11,254 bases of DNA from DATAMF01 sp964472565 (GCA_964472565.1 CAYYNB010000187.1:1-11254), one strand, 5' to 3'; shown: positions 1 through 7,258, numbered from the stretch's first letter. Made by a program: numbers and translations. Notes: a model not told the origin generated them from the letters alone.

Positions 1-1463
1 TAGTACGCGTTTTTATTGCGGTGGAAAAGCATCTGGAATACCGTCCGCAGCACGATCTTGATGTCCAGCCACAACGACCAGTTTTCAACATACCACAGAT
101 CGTACTTCGTCCGTTCGAGGATCGACGTGTCGCCGCGCAGCCCATTCACCTGTGCCCAGCCGGTCATCCCGGCTTTTTCGCGGTGCCGCTCCATATAACG
201 CGGGATATATTCGCGGAACTTCTCAACATAATACGGCTGTTCGGGGCGCGGCCCAACCAGGCTCATCTGCCCCAGCAGCACATTGATCAGATTCGGCAGT
301 TCGTCCCAGTTGGTTTTGCGCATAATCCGCCCGATCCGCGTCACGCGCGGATCGCCTTCCACCGTCCAGGCGGGGCCGTTCTTTTCAGAATCATTGCGCA
401 TGCTGCGGAACTTGATCATCGGGAAAGGCCGACCATCCAGGCCCATCCGTTCCTGGCAGAAAAACGCCGATCCCGGCGATTCGAGTTTGATCAGAACCGC
501 CGTCAGCGTCAGGATCGGGCTGAGCAGCACCAGCCCGATACACGAGCCGATGATGTCCATCCCGCGTTTGAGGCTCAGCTTCCAGCCGCGCAGCGCGACA
601 TCGCGCACCGACAGCAGCGGCAGCCCGTTCAGATCATCCACCGACAGCCCGCCCGTCATATAGGCGAAAATGTCGGGATACACTTTGATATTCACTTTTC
701 CGCGCTGGCATTTGCTCACCAACTGCACCAGTTCACGGTGGGACGCTTCCGGCAGCGCGATGATCACTTCATCGACTTCGTACTGGTCGATGATCATCGG
801 CAGTTCGTCCGTCACGCCGATAATCGGCACCTCACCCACCTTGCCGCCGATCTCGCCGTTGACCGCGCCGACAATGTGATAACCAAGATGCGAAGACCAG
901 CGGATTTTTTCGGCAATCGTGCGTGCCACTTCGCCCGACCCAATGATCAGCACATTGTCCTGTCCGATCCCCGCTTCGCGCAGCCGGATCGTCGTCTGGC
1001 GGTGCATTTCACGGCCCGTCACCACCAGGATCACCCCAAACAGCCACGCGTAAATAATCACCCCGCGCGGGTAATCCATATCCAGCGCGCTGCCTTTAAA
1101 CGCCAGGGTTTCAAAGGCAATCGCCAGAAACGTGCCAATCGACACGTTCTGCGCAATCGAATACCCTTCATCGATCCGGCTGGTGGCGCGGCGCTGGTGA
1201 TACATGCGTGTCAGGTAAAACACAAACAGGATGCTGAACACATGCACCAGCATCATCGGGATGTAATTCGAGAACGGCGGCGGATTAACGGGGATCGCAG
1301 GCAGCGGTAAATTGGCGCGCGCCAAATAGCCCAGCAGGAAACTGAGGGCTAACATCGCGCCATCGATCACAAACAGCGTTCCCCGCAGCGTGCGGCGAAT
1401 GCGGCGATCCAGCGTCGCGTCTAACCGGAAACGGCGGGAGTCGGATGCCGCAGGTCGTGCCAC
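1..1463 (-). CDS. Polyprenyl-phosphate sugar-1-phosphate transferase (WbaP/EpsE-like), last base(s) of stop off the left edge
   Basis: Bacterial sugar transferase of the polyisoprenyl-phosphate hexose-1-phosphate transferase type. It would move a sugar-1-phosphate from a nucleotide sugar to undecaprenyl phosphate at the inner face of the membrane, the first step of exopolysaccharide or O-unit assembly. Reading right to left I see an N-terminal multi-pass membrane region (first segment about residues 30-50), a Rossmann-like part with IIGSGE (about 175), another hydrophobic segment (about 302-325), and the catalytic domain with QERMG, KFRSM, the Asp-Glu pair in NWDELPNL (about D387-E388), SLVGPRPE and TGWAQVNG. 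The C-terminus is NAY, usual for the family, followed by TA at the edge, so TAA or TAG probably lies just outside. The best start I find is GTG at 1461-1463, with a run of six G eight bases upstream. That gives about 487 residues, a normal length, and a 43-base overlap with the upstream glycosyltransferase. The in-frame ATG at 1353-1355 lies inside the first membrane segment and is unlikely. The product is certain to family level; the start is not. Confidence 0.9.
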   Translation of the reverse strand, partial: MARPAASDSRRFRLDATLDRRIRRTLRGTLFVIDGAMLALSFLLGYLARANLPLPAIPVNPPPFSNYIPMMLVHVFSILFVFYLTRMYHQRRATSRIDEGYSIAQNVSIGTFLAIAFETLAFKGSALDMDYPRGVIIYAWLFGVILVVTGREMHRQTTIRLREAGIGQDNVLIIGSGEVARTIAEKIRWSSHLGYHIVGAVNGEIGGKVGEVPIIGVTDELPMIIDQYEVDEVIIALPEASHRELVQLVSKCQRGKVNIKVYPDIFAYMTGGLSVDDLNGLPLLSVRDVALRGWKLSLKRGMDIIGSCIGLVLLSPILTLTAVLIKLESPGSAFFCQERMGLDGRPFPMIKFRSMRNDSEKNGPAWTVEGDPRVTRIGRIMRKTNWDELPNLINVLLGQMSLVGPRPEQPYYVEKFREYIPRYMERHREKAGMTGWAQVNGLRGDTSILERTKYDLWYVENWSLWLDIKIVLRTVFQMLFHRNKNAY

Positions 1464-2338
1464 AGCGCCCGCCCCCCTTTCAGCGCCAGCCCCGTCAGAA
1501 TCAGGCTGTGCAGCCACCAGGGAGTCGTTGCCCGGTAATGCTTCCGGTAAAAGATCAGCATCGCCCGGTAGAATTCGTGCTGTGCCCGGCGTGACTGGCG
1601 GCTCGCCGCCCGTTTGACGTGCGTCACCTTCACGCGCGGGTTGTACATCACCTTCCACCCGGCTTGCTTGATTCGATACGCCCAATCCAGGTCCTCTCCA
1701 TACATCCAGAAAATTTCGTCAAACAGCCCCACGCGCTGAATGCATTCGCGCCGGACCATCATAAAGGCTCCCACAACGGAGTCCACCTCGGTTTCGATGT
1801 CGGGATCGAGGTACGTCAAATTATACCGCCCAAAGCGGCGGCTGGCAGGGAACAGTTTTGAAAGGCCGAGCATCCGGTACAGGCTGATTTTCGGCGTCGG
1901 GAAGCTGCGGCGGCACGCCAGATCGAGCTTCCCATCCAGCATCACCAGCTTGGGACCCGCCGCGCCGATTTTGGGATCCGCGTCCATATAGGCGATCATC
2001 TCCGCCAGCGCGTCCGGCGGCAGCACCGTGTCAGGATTGAGCGCCAGCGCATAACGCGGGGCCGTCTCGCCCCCGCCCTGCTGAAAGCCCAGCGCCCGGA
2101 ATCCGGTATTATTTGCCGCGCCAAAACCGTCGTTCGTCGGGTTAGCGATCACTGTCACGGTGGGGAACTCCTGCCGCACCATGTCGGCGCTGCCATCCGT
2201 CGAGGCGTTATCCACCACGACCACATGATGGGTAAATTTCCCCTGCGCAGCCGCCAGCGACTGCAAACAGTCGCGCAGCAGATCGCGCGTATTCCAGTTG
2301 ACGATGACGATTCCCAAATCCAGCATACATTCACCCAT
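1421..2338 (-). CDS. Family 2 glycosyltransferase (rhamnosyltransferase-like)
   Basis: GT-A fold glycosyltransferase, probably cytoplasmic and membrane-associated, adding a sugar to a lipid-linked polysaccharide precursor. Visible motifs are the N-terminal strand IVIVNWN (10-16), VVDNASTDGS (41-50, nucleotide binding), NPDT (101-104, in the place of the metal-binding DxD), GAFMMVRR (190-197) and YGEDLDW (213-219, carrying the likely catalytic base). The length of about 300 residues is normal for the WbbL/GT2 group. The longest frame begins at ATG 2336-2338, but the ATG at 2324-2326 gives a typical start (MLDLGIVIVNWN). It also fits the promoter at 2359-2387, whose predicted transcript start would leave only about 14 bases before the first ATG. 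The gene overlaps the sugar transferase that follows, so the two are translationally linked and belong to one polysaccharide unit. The donor sugar and acceptor cannot be read from the sequence. Confidence 0.9.
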   Translation of the reverse strand: MGECMLDLGIVIVNWNTRDLLRDCLQSLAAAQGKFTHHVVVVDNASTDGSADMVRQEFPTVTVIANPTNDGFGAANNTGFRALGFQQGGGETAPRYALALNPDTVLPPDALAEMIAYMDADPKIGAAGPKLVMLDGKLDLACRRSFPTPKISLYRMLGLSKLFPASRRFGRYNLTYLDPDIETEVDSVVGAFMMVRRECIQRVGLFDEIFWMYGEDLDWAYRIKQAGWKVMYNPRVKVTHVKRAASRQSRRAQHEFYRAMLIFYRKHYRATTPWWLHSLILTGLALKGGRALWHDLRHPTPAVSG

Positions 2339-2358
2339 TATCGCGTGCCCAACACGCC

Positions 2359-2387
2359 ATTCTACCGGGCACCTTCCGCTAAATCAA
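2359..2387 (-). promoter_or_regulatory. Promoter of the glycosyltransferase/sugar transferase unit
   Basis: On the minus strand a TTGATT -35 box (2382-2387) and a TAGAAT -10 box (2359-2364) are separated by exactly 17 bases in the 53-base gap after the WD40-TPR gene. The match to the sigma-70 consensus is 4/6 and 5/6. The predicted transcript start near 2352 suits the ATG at 2324-2326. An inverted repeat, GTGCCC (2345-2350) with GGGCAC (2367-2372), straddles the -10 region and could be an operator or be incidental. Confidence 0.55.
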
Positions 2388-2391
2388 GACG

Positions 2392-3885
2392 CTATCCCTC
2401 CGGCGCGCCGACACCCAGACTCTCGGACTGCTGATAATCCGCCTGGGCCGCGTCCGAATTGCCCAGCGAGTCATACGTCTGGCCGCGATAGTAATACGCC
2501 AGTGCCAGCGTCGGGTCCAGTTCAATCGCGCGGGTTAAATCTTCCAGCGCGCTCTCGTATTGGGCATCGTCAAAATACACGACCCCGCGATCCAGGTAAT
2601 ACAGGGCGTTGGTTGGATCGAGCTTGATCGCTTTGCCGAAGTTCAGAATAGCCCCTGCATAGTTGGAATAGCGCGCATATTCTGCCTTCCCCAGCCAATA
2701 ATACGCCTCCGCATAATCCGGGTTAAGCCCCAGCGCCGCTTCAAACTCATCTACCGCGTCCCAATAATTCATCTCGTGATAATACCGGATGCCGCGCTCC
2801 ATATGCAGTTGAACCGCATCCAACGGGGTCGCCACCACCACCACCGGCTCATCCCAGTCACCTTGCGGCACACCCCACAGCCGCACCGTGCCATCGTCGC
2901 CCGCCGTCGCCAGGATCGTCCCATCCGCGTTGAATTTCACATCTTCGATCCAGCCGTCGTGCGCGGGGATCGTCGCCAGTTGCGTGCCCGCCGCCGCGTC
3001 CCACAGCGTGATCTCGCCGCCGCGCCCGCCCGCCGCGAGCAGTGATCCGTCCGGGCTGTAGGCAATTTTCCAGACCGGGCCGGTATCCAGGCTCAGCACC
3101 TGCTGCGCGTTCTGATAATCCCAGATGCGCACGGTACCATCCAGCGACGCCGACGCCAGCCGCGATCCGTCCGGGCTGAAGACCACGCAGCCAATCGCCC
3201 ATTCGTGCCCCGTCTGCACCACATGCTCGCCCGTGCTGTTATTCCACAGGTGGATTTTGCCCTCGTCGCCTGCCGATGCCACCCAGTCGCCTGCCGGGCT
3301 GAAAGCGACACTTTCCACCCAGCCCGCGTTATTCTTGAAGACCGCGTACTGGTACTGCATATCCCAGAAATACACGGCGTTCACCTGGTAGCCGCCCGCC
3401 GACGCAAAATGTTCGCCGTCCGGTGCCCACGCCACGCCGTACACGGGTTCCCGGTGTTCGCGCAAATCGACAAGTGGTGTGCCGTTGAAGGTATCCCACA
3501 GCCGCACCGTGCCATCCCAGCCGCCCGACAGCAGCAGATTCTGCGTCGGGCTGGTGGCGAGACTGTACACGCCGTAATCGTGCCCGCGCAGCATGTTCAT
3601 AAACACGCCCTGGTCCACATCCCACGCGCGGATGTTGCCATCATAACTCCCGGTATAGAGAATCGGCAGTTCGCGGTCAAAAGCCAGGCTGTATACTTCG
3701 CCCTCGTGAGCATGATCGAGCACCATCAGTTCGGTGATCTGATCCGCGTTACCCGCCGTGATCGGATCGCGCGGCGGCAGACTATCCTGGCTGGGCGGTG
3801 CGCCCCAGGCCGGAAGCGCCCCTACCAGCAGTACGAAAATGAAACCGACTATCAAAGATCGTTTCCACACGCTCGAACGTTGCAT
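2392..3885 (-). CDS. Exported WD40 beta-propeller protein with C-terminal TPRs
   Basis: A 497-residue protein that is probably a secreted or surface scaffold; no enzyme motif is visible. Residues 1-29 look like a signal peptide (basic QRSSVWKR, then a hydrophobic core, then PAWGA as a likely signal peptidase site). Seven WD40 repeats fill about residues 55-340, ending in blades such as IRAWD, VRLWD, VYFWD, IHLWN, VRIWD, ITLWD and VRLWG, enough for one closed propeller. Four TPRs follow at about 357-490, with typical ALxLNP, AIKLDP and AIELDP ends. The frame extends upstream to 4011, but ATG 3883-3885 is the better start: it has the signal peptide directly after it and an AGGGGA ribosome binding site five bases upstream, and the longer version would bury the signal peptide. 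The gene stands alone between the SIR2-like unit and the glycosyltransferase unit. Both repeat types are protein-protein interaction modules, so a docking role is likely but the partner is unknown. Confidence 0.88.
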   Translation of the reverse strand: MQRSSVWKRSLIVGFIFVLLVGALPAWGAPPSQDSLPPRDPITAGNADQITELMVLDHAHEGEVYSLAFDRELPILYTGSYDGNIRAWDVDQGVFMNMLRGHDYGVYSLATSPTQNLLLSGGWDGTVRLWDTFNGTPLVDLREHREPVYGVAWAPDGEHFASAGGYQVNAVYFWDMQYQYAVFKNNAGWVESVAFSPAGDWVASAGDEGKIHLWNNSTGEHVVQTGHEWAIGCVVFSPDGSRLASASLDGTVRIWDYQNAQQVLSLDTGPVWKIAYSPDGSLLAAGGRGGEITLWDAAAGTQLATIPAHDGWIEDVKFNADGTILATAGDDGTVRLWGVPQGDWDEPVVVVATPLDAVQLHMERGIRYYHEMNYWDAVDEFEAALGLNPDYAEAYYWLGKAEYARYSNYAGAILNFGKAIKLDPTNALYYLDRGVVYFDDAQYESALEDLTRAIELDPTLALAYYYRGQTYDSLGNSDAAQADYQQSESLGVGAPEG

Positions 3886-3907
3886 AGCTGTCCCCTTTTT
3901 AAGTGTT

Positions 3908-3916
3908 AGCATATCA
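3908..3916 (-). promoter_or_regulatory. Possible extended -10 promoter for the WD40-TPR gene
   Basis: The minus strand reads TGATATGCT, an extended -10 form (TG, one base, then TATGCT), about 23 bases before the ATG at 3885. No good -35 box is seen at the right distance. The short AT-rich leader carries the ribosome binding site. This is a weak call resting on one motif. Confidence 0.3.
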
Positions 3917-3968
3917 CATTCAAACGAAATCGCACTGGCTGGTAGCTTGACGGCTGCCTGACGGAAAG

Positions 3969-4409
3969 CTAACGCAGCACCCGCCGCACAACCGGGAAGG
4001 CGGCCGACCACGCGCTGATGAGTTGGGCATAGGGGCTGTTGCTCGGCGGCTGCAAAATATGCACGATATGATAGCCGCCGGAATCAGCGCGCTCATAAAT
4101 GATCGTCGTGCCGTCATGCACATTTTCCGCATAATAATCATCCAGCGTTTCCGGCTTGATCGCGCTCAAGGCCTGGACAAACGACGCGGCGATCTCAGCG
4201 GAGATCGGCTGTGGTTCCCCGCGAGACAGCGGCGCGCGCAGCGGGCACTGTAAACACGTCACCAGCATGGCACCCGCCTCGCGTTCGACAAACGCAAAGC
4301 GGCTCATATGCGCTTGCAGCGGCGTGTACAGCGTCAGAATATGCACCCGCGCGGCGGCAAACTCGTCTCGAAATGCTTGAACTTCCTTGCTGCGTTCGTC
4401 TTCAGCCAT
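3969..4409 (-). CDS. Unknown 146-residue protein translationally coupled to the SIR2-like gene
   Basis: I do not recognise this family. It is a soluble protein of 146 residues without signal peptide or membrane segment. The N-terminal third is charged and probably helical (MAEDERSKEVQAFRDEF). A CLQCP motif gives a Cys pair at 52 and 55. The middle is helical, and the C-terminal half has a strand-like stretch (TTIIYERADSGGYHIVHI) before a basic end (VVRRVLR). Its ATG shares its A with the last base of the TAA of the SIR2-like gene, and GGAGGG sits three bases upstream, so it is almost surely a real gene made together with that protein. The codon use looks like that of its neighbours. Possible roles are partner, regulator or antitoxin-like protein of the SIR2-like enzyme; this is inferred from the coupling alone. 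One CxxC without a second pair does not prove metal binding. Confidence 0.8.
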   Translation of the reverse strand: MAEDERSKEVQAFRDEFAAARVHILTLYTPLQAHMSRFAFVEREAGAMLVTCLQCPLRAPLSRGEPQPISAEIAASFVQALSAIKPETLDDYYAENVHDGTTIIYERADSGGYHIVHILQPPSNSPYAQLISAWSAAFPVVRRVLR

Positions 4410-4418
4410 TATCCCTCC
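4407..4418 (-). promoter_or_regulatory. Ribosome binding site and stop/start overlap coupling the SIR2-like and 146-residue genes
   Basis: On the minus strand GGAGGG (4413-4418) lies inside the last codons of the SIR2-like gene, followed by ATAATG. The TAA stop (4409-4411) and the ATG start (4407-4409) share one base. Ribosomes ending the first gene can restart at once on the second, a layout typical of proteins needed in fixed proportion. Confidence 0.75.
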
Positions 4419-5269
4419 TTATACCGCCGGAACAACTCTGCCGCGAAACTCTGCGCCGTTGTCCAGATCACTTTCACATTCACACTCTTCGCAAAATATT
4501 CCTCGATATACTGCCGCTTTTCGTCATCCTGCGGCGGCGGGTACTGGATCGTAAAGTGCGTCACATCCTCGCCGGGACGGTGCGCGAACGCCCGTAGAAT
4601 CGTCCGAAAATTGACATCCATCAGGCTGTAGCCCACGATCAGCAGCGCCGAACTCGCCAGCGCATCGCGGATATACTGCGGCAGCAAATCCTCAAAACGA
4701 TACGTCAGCCGCGCCAGAAAATCCACATAATCCGTCTCGGTCAGCACCATCGATTCCGCGTGTTCGTCGCACCCGTGCAGATGGAACACCACCGGCTTTT
4801 CGGGCGTCAGTTCGCCGCACAAAGGCCGCTCTTGCTGGCGCTTTTTCGAGATCTGATTCCACGGGCACATCTCGCGGCACGGGTCTTTGCCGTGCAATTC
4901 CAGCGCCCGCACCATCAGATCATCCCAGTTCGTCGTGATATACAGCGGCAGCGGCAGCGCGGCTAACACGCTGTGCGGTTCATCCACCGCTTTCAAATCA
5001 GGATACTGGATCGCGCTGAACCACCGCTTCAACACGGTTTCTTTCGGATACTCGCGCCCATACTTCACCGCCATAAATTCGGTCACGCTGGGCAGATGAT
5101 CGGGATCATCAAACGGGTAGCGGTATTCGTCGGCTAACTGCTGCGCCATCGCCCCGCCCAGCGGAAACACCCCTGACGCGGCCCCTGCCCCAATCACCGG
5201 AACACATTTTCCCGCGCGGATATGCGACAGCAGCGCGTCCCATTCCCGCTCGGACAACATCTTACTCAC
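4409..5269 (-). CDS. SIR2-like NAD-binding protein (SIR2_2-type fold)
   Basis: A 286-residue stand-alone SIR2-like protein. Motifs in order: VPVIGAGAASG (23-33, NAD-binding loop), ITTNWDDL (111-118, matching the TTNxD motif with N114 and D116), VFHLHG (161-166, putative catalytic histidine H165) and LLIVGYSLMDVN (209-220, the GYSxxDxN motif of SIR2-like families). Families with this signature include NAD-cleaving effectors of anti-phage systems as well as uncharacterised proteins; true protein deacylases have a zinc module after the histidine, which is absent here. Cys131, Cys135, Cys151 and Cys167 surround the active region, but not in sirtuin order. The start may be GTG 5267-5269 or ATG 5258-5260; AAGGA lies about 12 bases before the GTG. 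The gene follows murE by 18 bases with no room for an obvious promoter, and couples to the 146-residue gene downstream. The NADase activity and defence role are inference. Confidence 0.85.
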   Translation of the reverse strand: MSKMLSEREWDALLSHIRAGKCVPVIGAGAASGVFPLGGAMAQQLADEYRYPFDDPDHLPSVTEFMAVKYGREYPKETVLKRWFSAIQYPDLKAVDEPHSVLAALPLPLYITTNWDDLMVRALELHGKDPCREMCPWNQISKKRQQERPLCGELTPEKPVVFHLHGCDEHAESMVLTETDYVDFLARLTYRFEDLLPQYIRDALASSALLIVGYSLMDVNFRTILRAFAHRPGEDVTHFTIQYPPPQDDEKRQYIEEYFAKSVNVKVIWTTAQSFAAELFRRYKEG

Positions 5270-5287
5270 AGATCACTTGCTTTCCTT

Positions 5288-6877
5288 CTATAACATCCCC
5301 GAATCGCGCGCTTTCAAATCTGCCGTCGGCAGCGTCAGCAGCGGTTCCCCGTGCAGCGCCGCGCGCAGCGCCTCGCGATCATCCCAGGGATACTCCACAC
5401 CGCCAAAGGCCATACTCTGCTCGTGGCCCTTCCCACATGCGATCACCAGATCGCCGCGCCGCGCCAATGAACACCCCAGCGCCAGCGCCCGCCCGCGATC
5501 CATCACCCGGTAAAATGACTCACCTTCCACCCCGCCCCGATTGATCGCGCCCTGCGCCATTTCGTTCAGAATAAACGCCAGCGATTCGGTACGCGGGTCT
5601 TCCGCCGTCAGCACGGAAATATCCGCCAGTTCCGCCCCGACTTCGGCCATCAGCCGCCGCTTTTCCCGATCTCGCAGGCCCGCGCTGCCAAACACCGCGA
5701 TCACCCGGCGCTCCGGCGTGATCATGCGGCGCGCCGCTTCGAGCGCCCGCCGCAGCGCGTTCGGTGTATGCGCGAAATCGACAATCGCCAGAAAATCCTG
5801 CCCCTCGTCGATCCGCTCCATCCGCCCCGGAATGGGATCCAGCGCTTGCAGCCCATCAAAAATCGCGCGGCGCAGCGTTTCGGGGAACCCGCCCAACAGC
5901 GGGATCAAGGCCGATACCGCCGCCAGAATATTCGAGACATTAAACGGCCCGACCAGTTGGGTTTCGACCAACTGCGCGACATTCCCCGGCATATTGACCA
6001 TCAAACGGGTGGCGTCCGGCGAATACTCGATCTCGCTCGCCCGCACATCTGCCGGGTACACCTGATTCAGCCCGTACAGCACCACCCGGTCCACCCCCTC
6101 CGACATCTGCCGGAACAACTCCGCGCTGGGATCGTCGGAATTGATCACTGCCGCTTTGGGGATGCCCGGCTTGCGGAACGACGAGGCCGCTATCTGGAAC
6201 ATTTTGGCTTTGGCGCGGCGGTAGTTTTCCCAGGTGCCATGAAAATCCAGGTGCTCGTGCGTCACATTCGTCAGCACGGCAATATCATATTCCACGCCGT
6301 TCACCCGCCCCTGCGCCAGGCCGTGCGAGGTCGTTTCCAGCACTGCATGGGTGATCCCGGATTCAACCATTTTCGCCAGGTACATCTGCACTTCATGCGC
6401 GGGCGGCGTCGTGACATGCAGCCCCGTTTCCATTTCCGCATCCCCGATCACGGCATGCACCGTCGAGATCAGCCCGGTTGGAATGCCTGCGGCGGTCAGA
6501 ATGCTGTACAGAATCGAGGAGGTCGTGGTTTTGCCATCCGTCCCCGTCACGCCGATCACCGTCAGTTTGCGCGACGGAAAGCCATAATACGCCGCCGCCA
6601 GCGGTCCCAGCACCGCCATGCCATCCTCAACCTGGGCATACGGCACCGTGCAGTCCACCAGTCCCGGCGGATACTCCCCCACGACGGCTGCCGCGCCATT
6701 GTTGATCACCTCAGGAATCAGATCGTGCCCGTCGATGTTGGCCCCTTTGCGTGCCAGAAATACCCCGCCGGGCTGGACGGCTTGCGCATTTTCACTCACA
6801 GGTGCCGTGATCAGCGTATCCGCTGACGGAAACGCAACAATACCGGAAATGTCGGCCAACAATTCGCTAAAGTACAT
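5288..6877 (-). CDS. murE: MurE-type UDP-MurNAc-tripeptide synthetase
   Basis: Cytoplasmic Mur ligase that adds the third amino acid to UDP-MurNAc-L-Ala-D-Glu in peptidoglycan synthesis, using ATP. At 529 residues it is full length or slightly longer than usual. Motifs: an N-terminal substrate domain with GGVFLARKG (37-45), the ATP loop GVTGTDGKTTT (109-119, with Asp where most MurE have Asn), TTPPAHE (156-162), ETTSHGLAQGR (181-191), LTNVTHEHLDFHG (202-214), a lysine pair in RRAKAKMF, FNVSNILAA (312-320), DFAHTPNAL (367-375) and GKGHEQ (482-487). At 426-429 it has EDPR where diaminopimelate-adding enzymes have DNPR. Some Chloroflexota use ornithine at this position of the peptide, so the substrate is open. 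ATG 6875-6877 follows an AAGGG site by nine bases. It is the first gene of a unit with the SIR2-like gene. No other cell-wall (dcw cluster) gene is nearby. Confidence 0.92.
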   Translation of the reverse strand: MYFSELLADISGIVAFPSADTLITAPVSENAQAVQPGGVFLARKGANIDGHDLIPEVINNGAAAVVGEYPPGLVDCTVPYAQVEDGMAVLGPLAAAYYGFPSRKLTVIGVTGTDGKTTTSSILYSILTAAGIPTGLISTVHAVIGDAEMETGLHVTTPPAHEVQMYLAKMVESGITHAVLETTSHGLAQGRVNGVEYDIAVLTNVTHEHLDFHGTWENYRRAKAKMFQIAASSFRKPGIPKAAVINSDDPSAELFRQMSEGVDRVVLYGLNQVYPADVRASEIEYSPDATRLMVNMPGNVAQLVETQLVGPFNVSNILAAVSALIPLLGGFPETLRRAIFDGLQALDPIPGRMERIDEGQDFLAIVDFAHTPNALRRALEAARRMITPERRVIAVFGSAGLRDREKRRLMAEVGAELADISVLTAEDPRTESLAFILNEMAQGAINRGGVEGESFYRVMDRGRALALGCSLARRGDLVIACGKGHEQSMAFGGVEYPWDDREALRAALHGEPLLTLPTADLKARDSGML

Positions 6878-6917
6878 AGGATAAAGCCCTTCTCACAAGG
6901 AGCATAAATGTGTATTC

Positions 6918-6947
6918 ATTTTATCCCTAGTTGAGCCTGAAGACCAA
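6918..6947 (-). promoter_or_regulatory. Possible promoter of the murE/SIR2-like unit
   Basis: On the minus strand TTGGTC (6942-6947) and TAAAAT (6918-6923, 5/6 to TATAAT) are 18 bases apart, about 40 bases upstream of the murE ATG. The -35 box is weak. It is the best sigma-70-like pair I find in this upstream region. Confidence 0.45.
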
Positions 6948-7220
6948 AGGGGAAGTACACAAAATGACCCCGCTTTTTCCAAGTCACCTGACCTCTGCCG
7001 AGGTTGGGTGCAGCGGGATCATTTTTGTAGGAGACCACCAACGCTTCTTCCCATAGCTACTCAGGAAGAAGTATCAGCAGTGTTTTCATCCTATCAGGTC
7101 TTCACGAAATTCGTCAACGCACGGAAGTACTACTTCGGGGAAAATCTGGCAAAAGATAACCCTACGGCGGATGTTGTGATCGGGCAGCAAGCAGCATACA
7201 TCACCCCCTGAACGGCAAGC

Positions 7221-7258
7221 GTTGGCCCCGACGATGACTGCTCACCGCCAGGGCCAAC
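7221..7258. repeat. Inverted repeat GTTGGCCC/GGGCCAAC
   Basis: An 8-bp perfect inverted repeat (arms 7221-7228 and 7251-7258) with a 22-base loop lies ten bases after the stop of the doubtful 7008-7211 frame. No T run follows on either strand, so it is not a standard terminator. The function is unknown. Confidence 0.4.

Noticed and set aside
21..1310. 429-codon open frame on the plus strand
   Set aside because: It is antisense to the sugar transferase, whose motifs are unmistakable. The translation is rich in His, Arg and Gln, typical of a mirror frame in GC-rich coding DNA.
3205..3909. 234-codon open frame on the plus strand
   Set aside because: It lies opposite the WD40-TPR gene; it is a shadow produced by the repeats and base composition.
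3948..3976. TAGCTT/AAGCTA inverted repeat at the end of the 146-residue gene as a terminator
   Set aside because: The stem is only six base pairs with a loop of about 17 bases and no T run; the region also holds a direct repeat TGACGG, so the pairing may be chance.
3886..4011. 42-codon upstream extension of the WD40-TPR gene
   Set aside because: It would bury a good signal peptide, overlap the end of the preceding gene and ignore the well-placed AGGGGA site before ATG 3885.
5768..6826. 352-codon open frame on the plus strand
   Set aside because: It is the mirror of murE, with the same His/Arg-rich composition and no family resemblance.
7008..7211. 67-codon frame with GTG start in the intergenic region
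   Set aside because: No ribosome binding site, no recognisable family, short length and a non-ATG start. It is kept only as a possible gene remnant in the intergenic entry.
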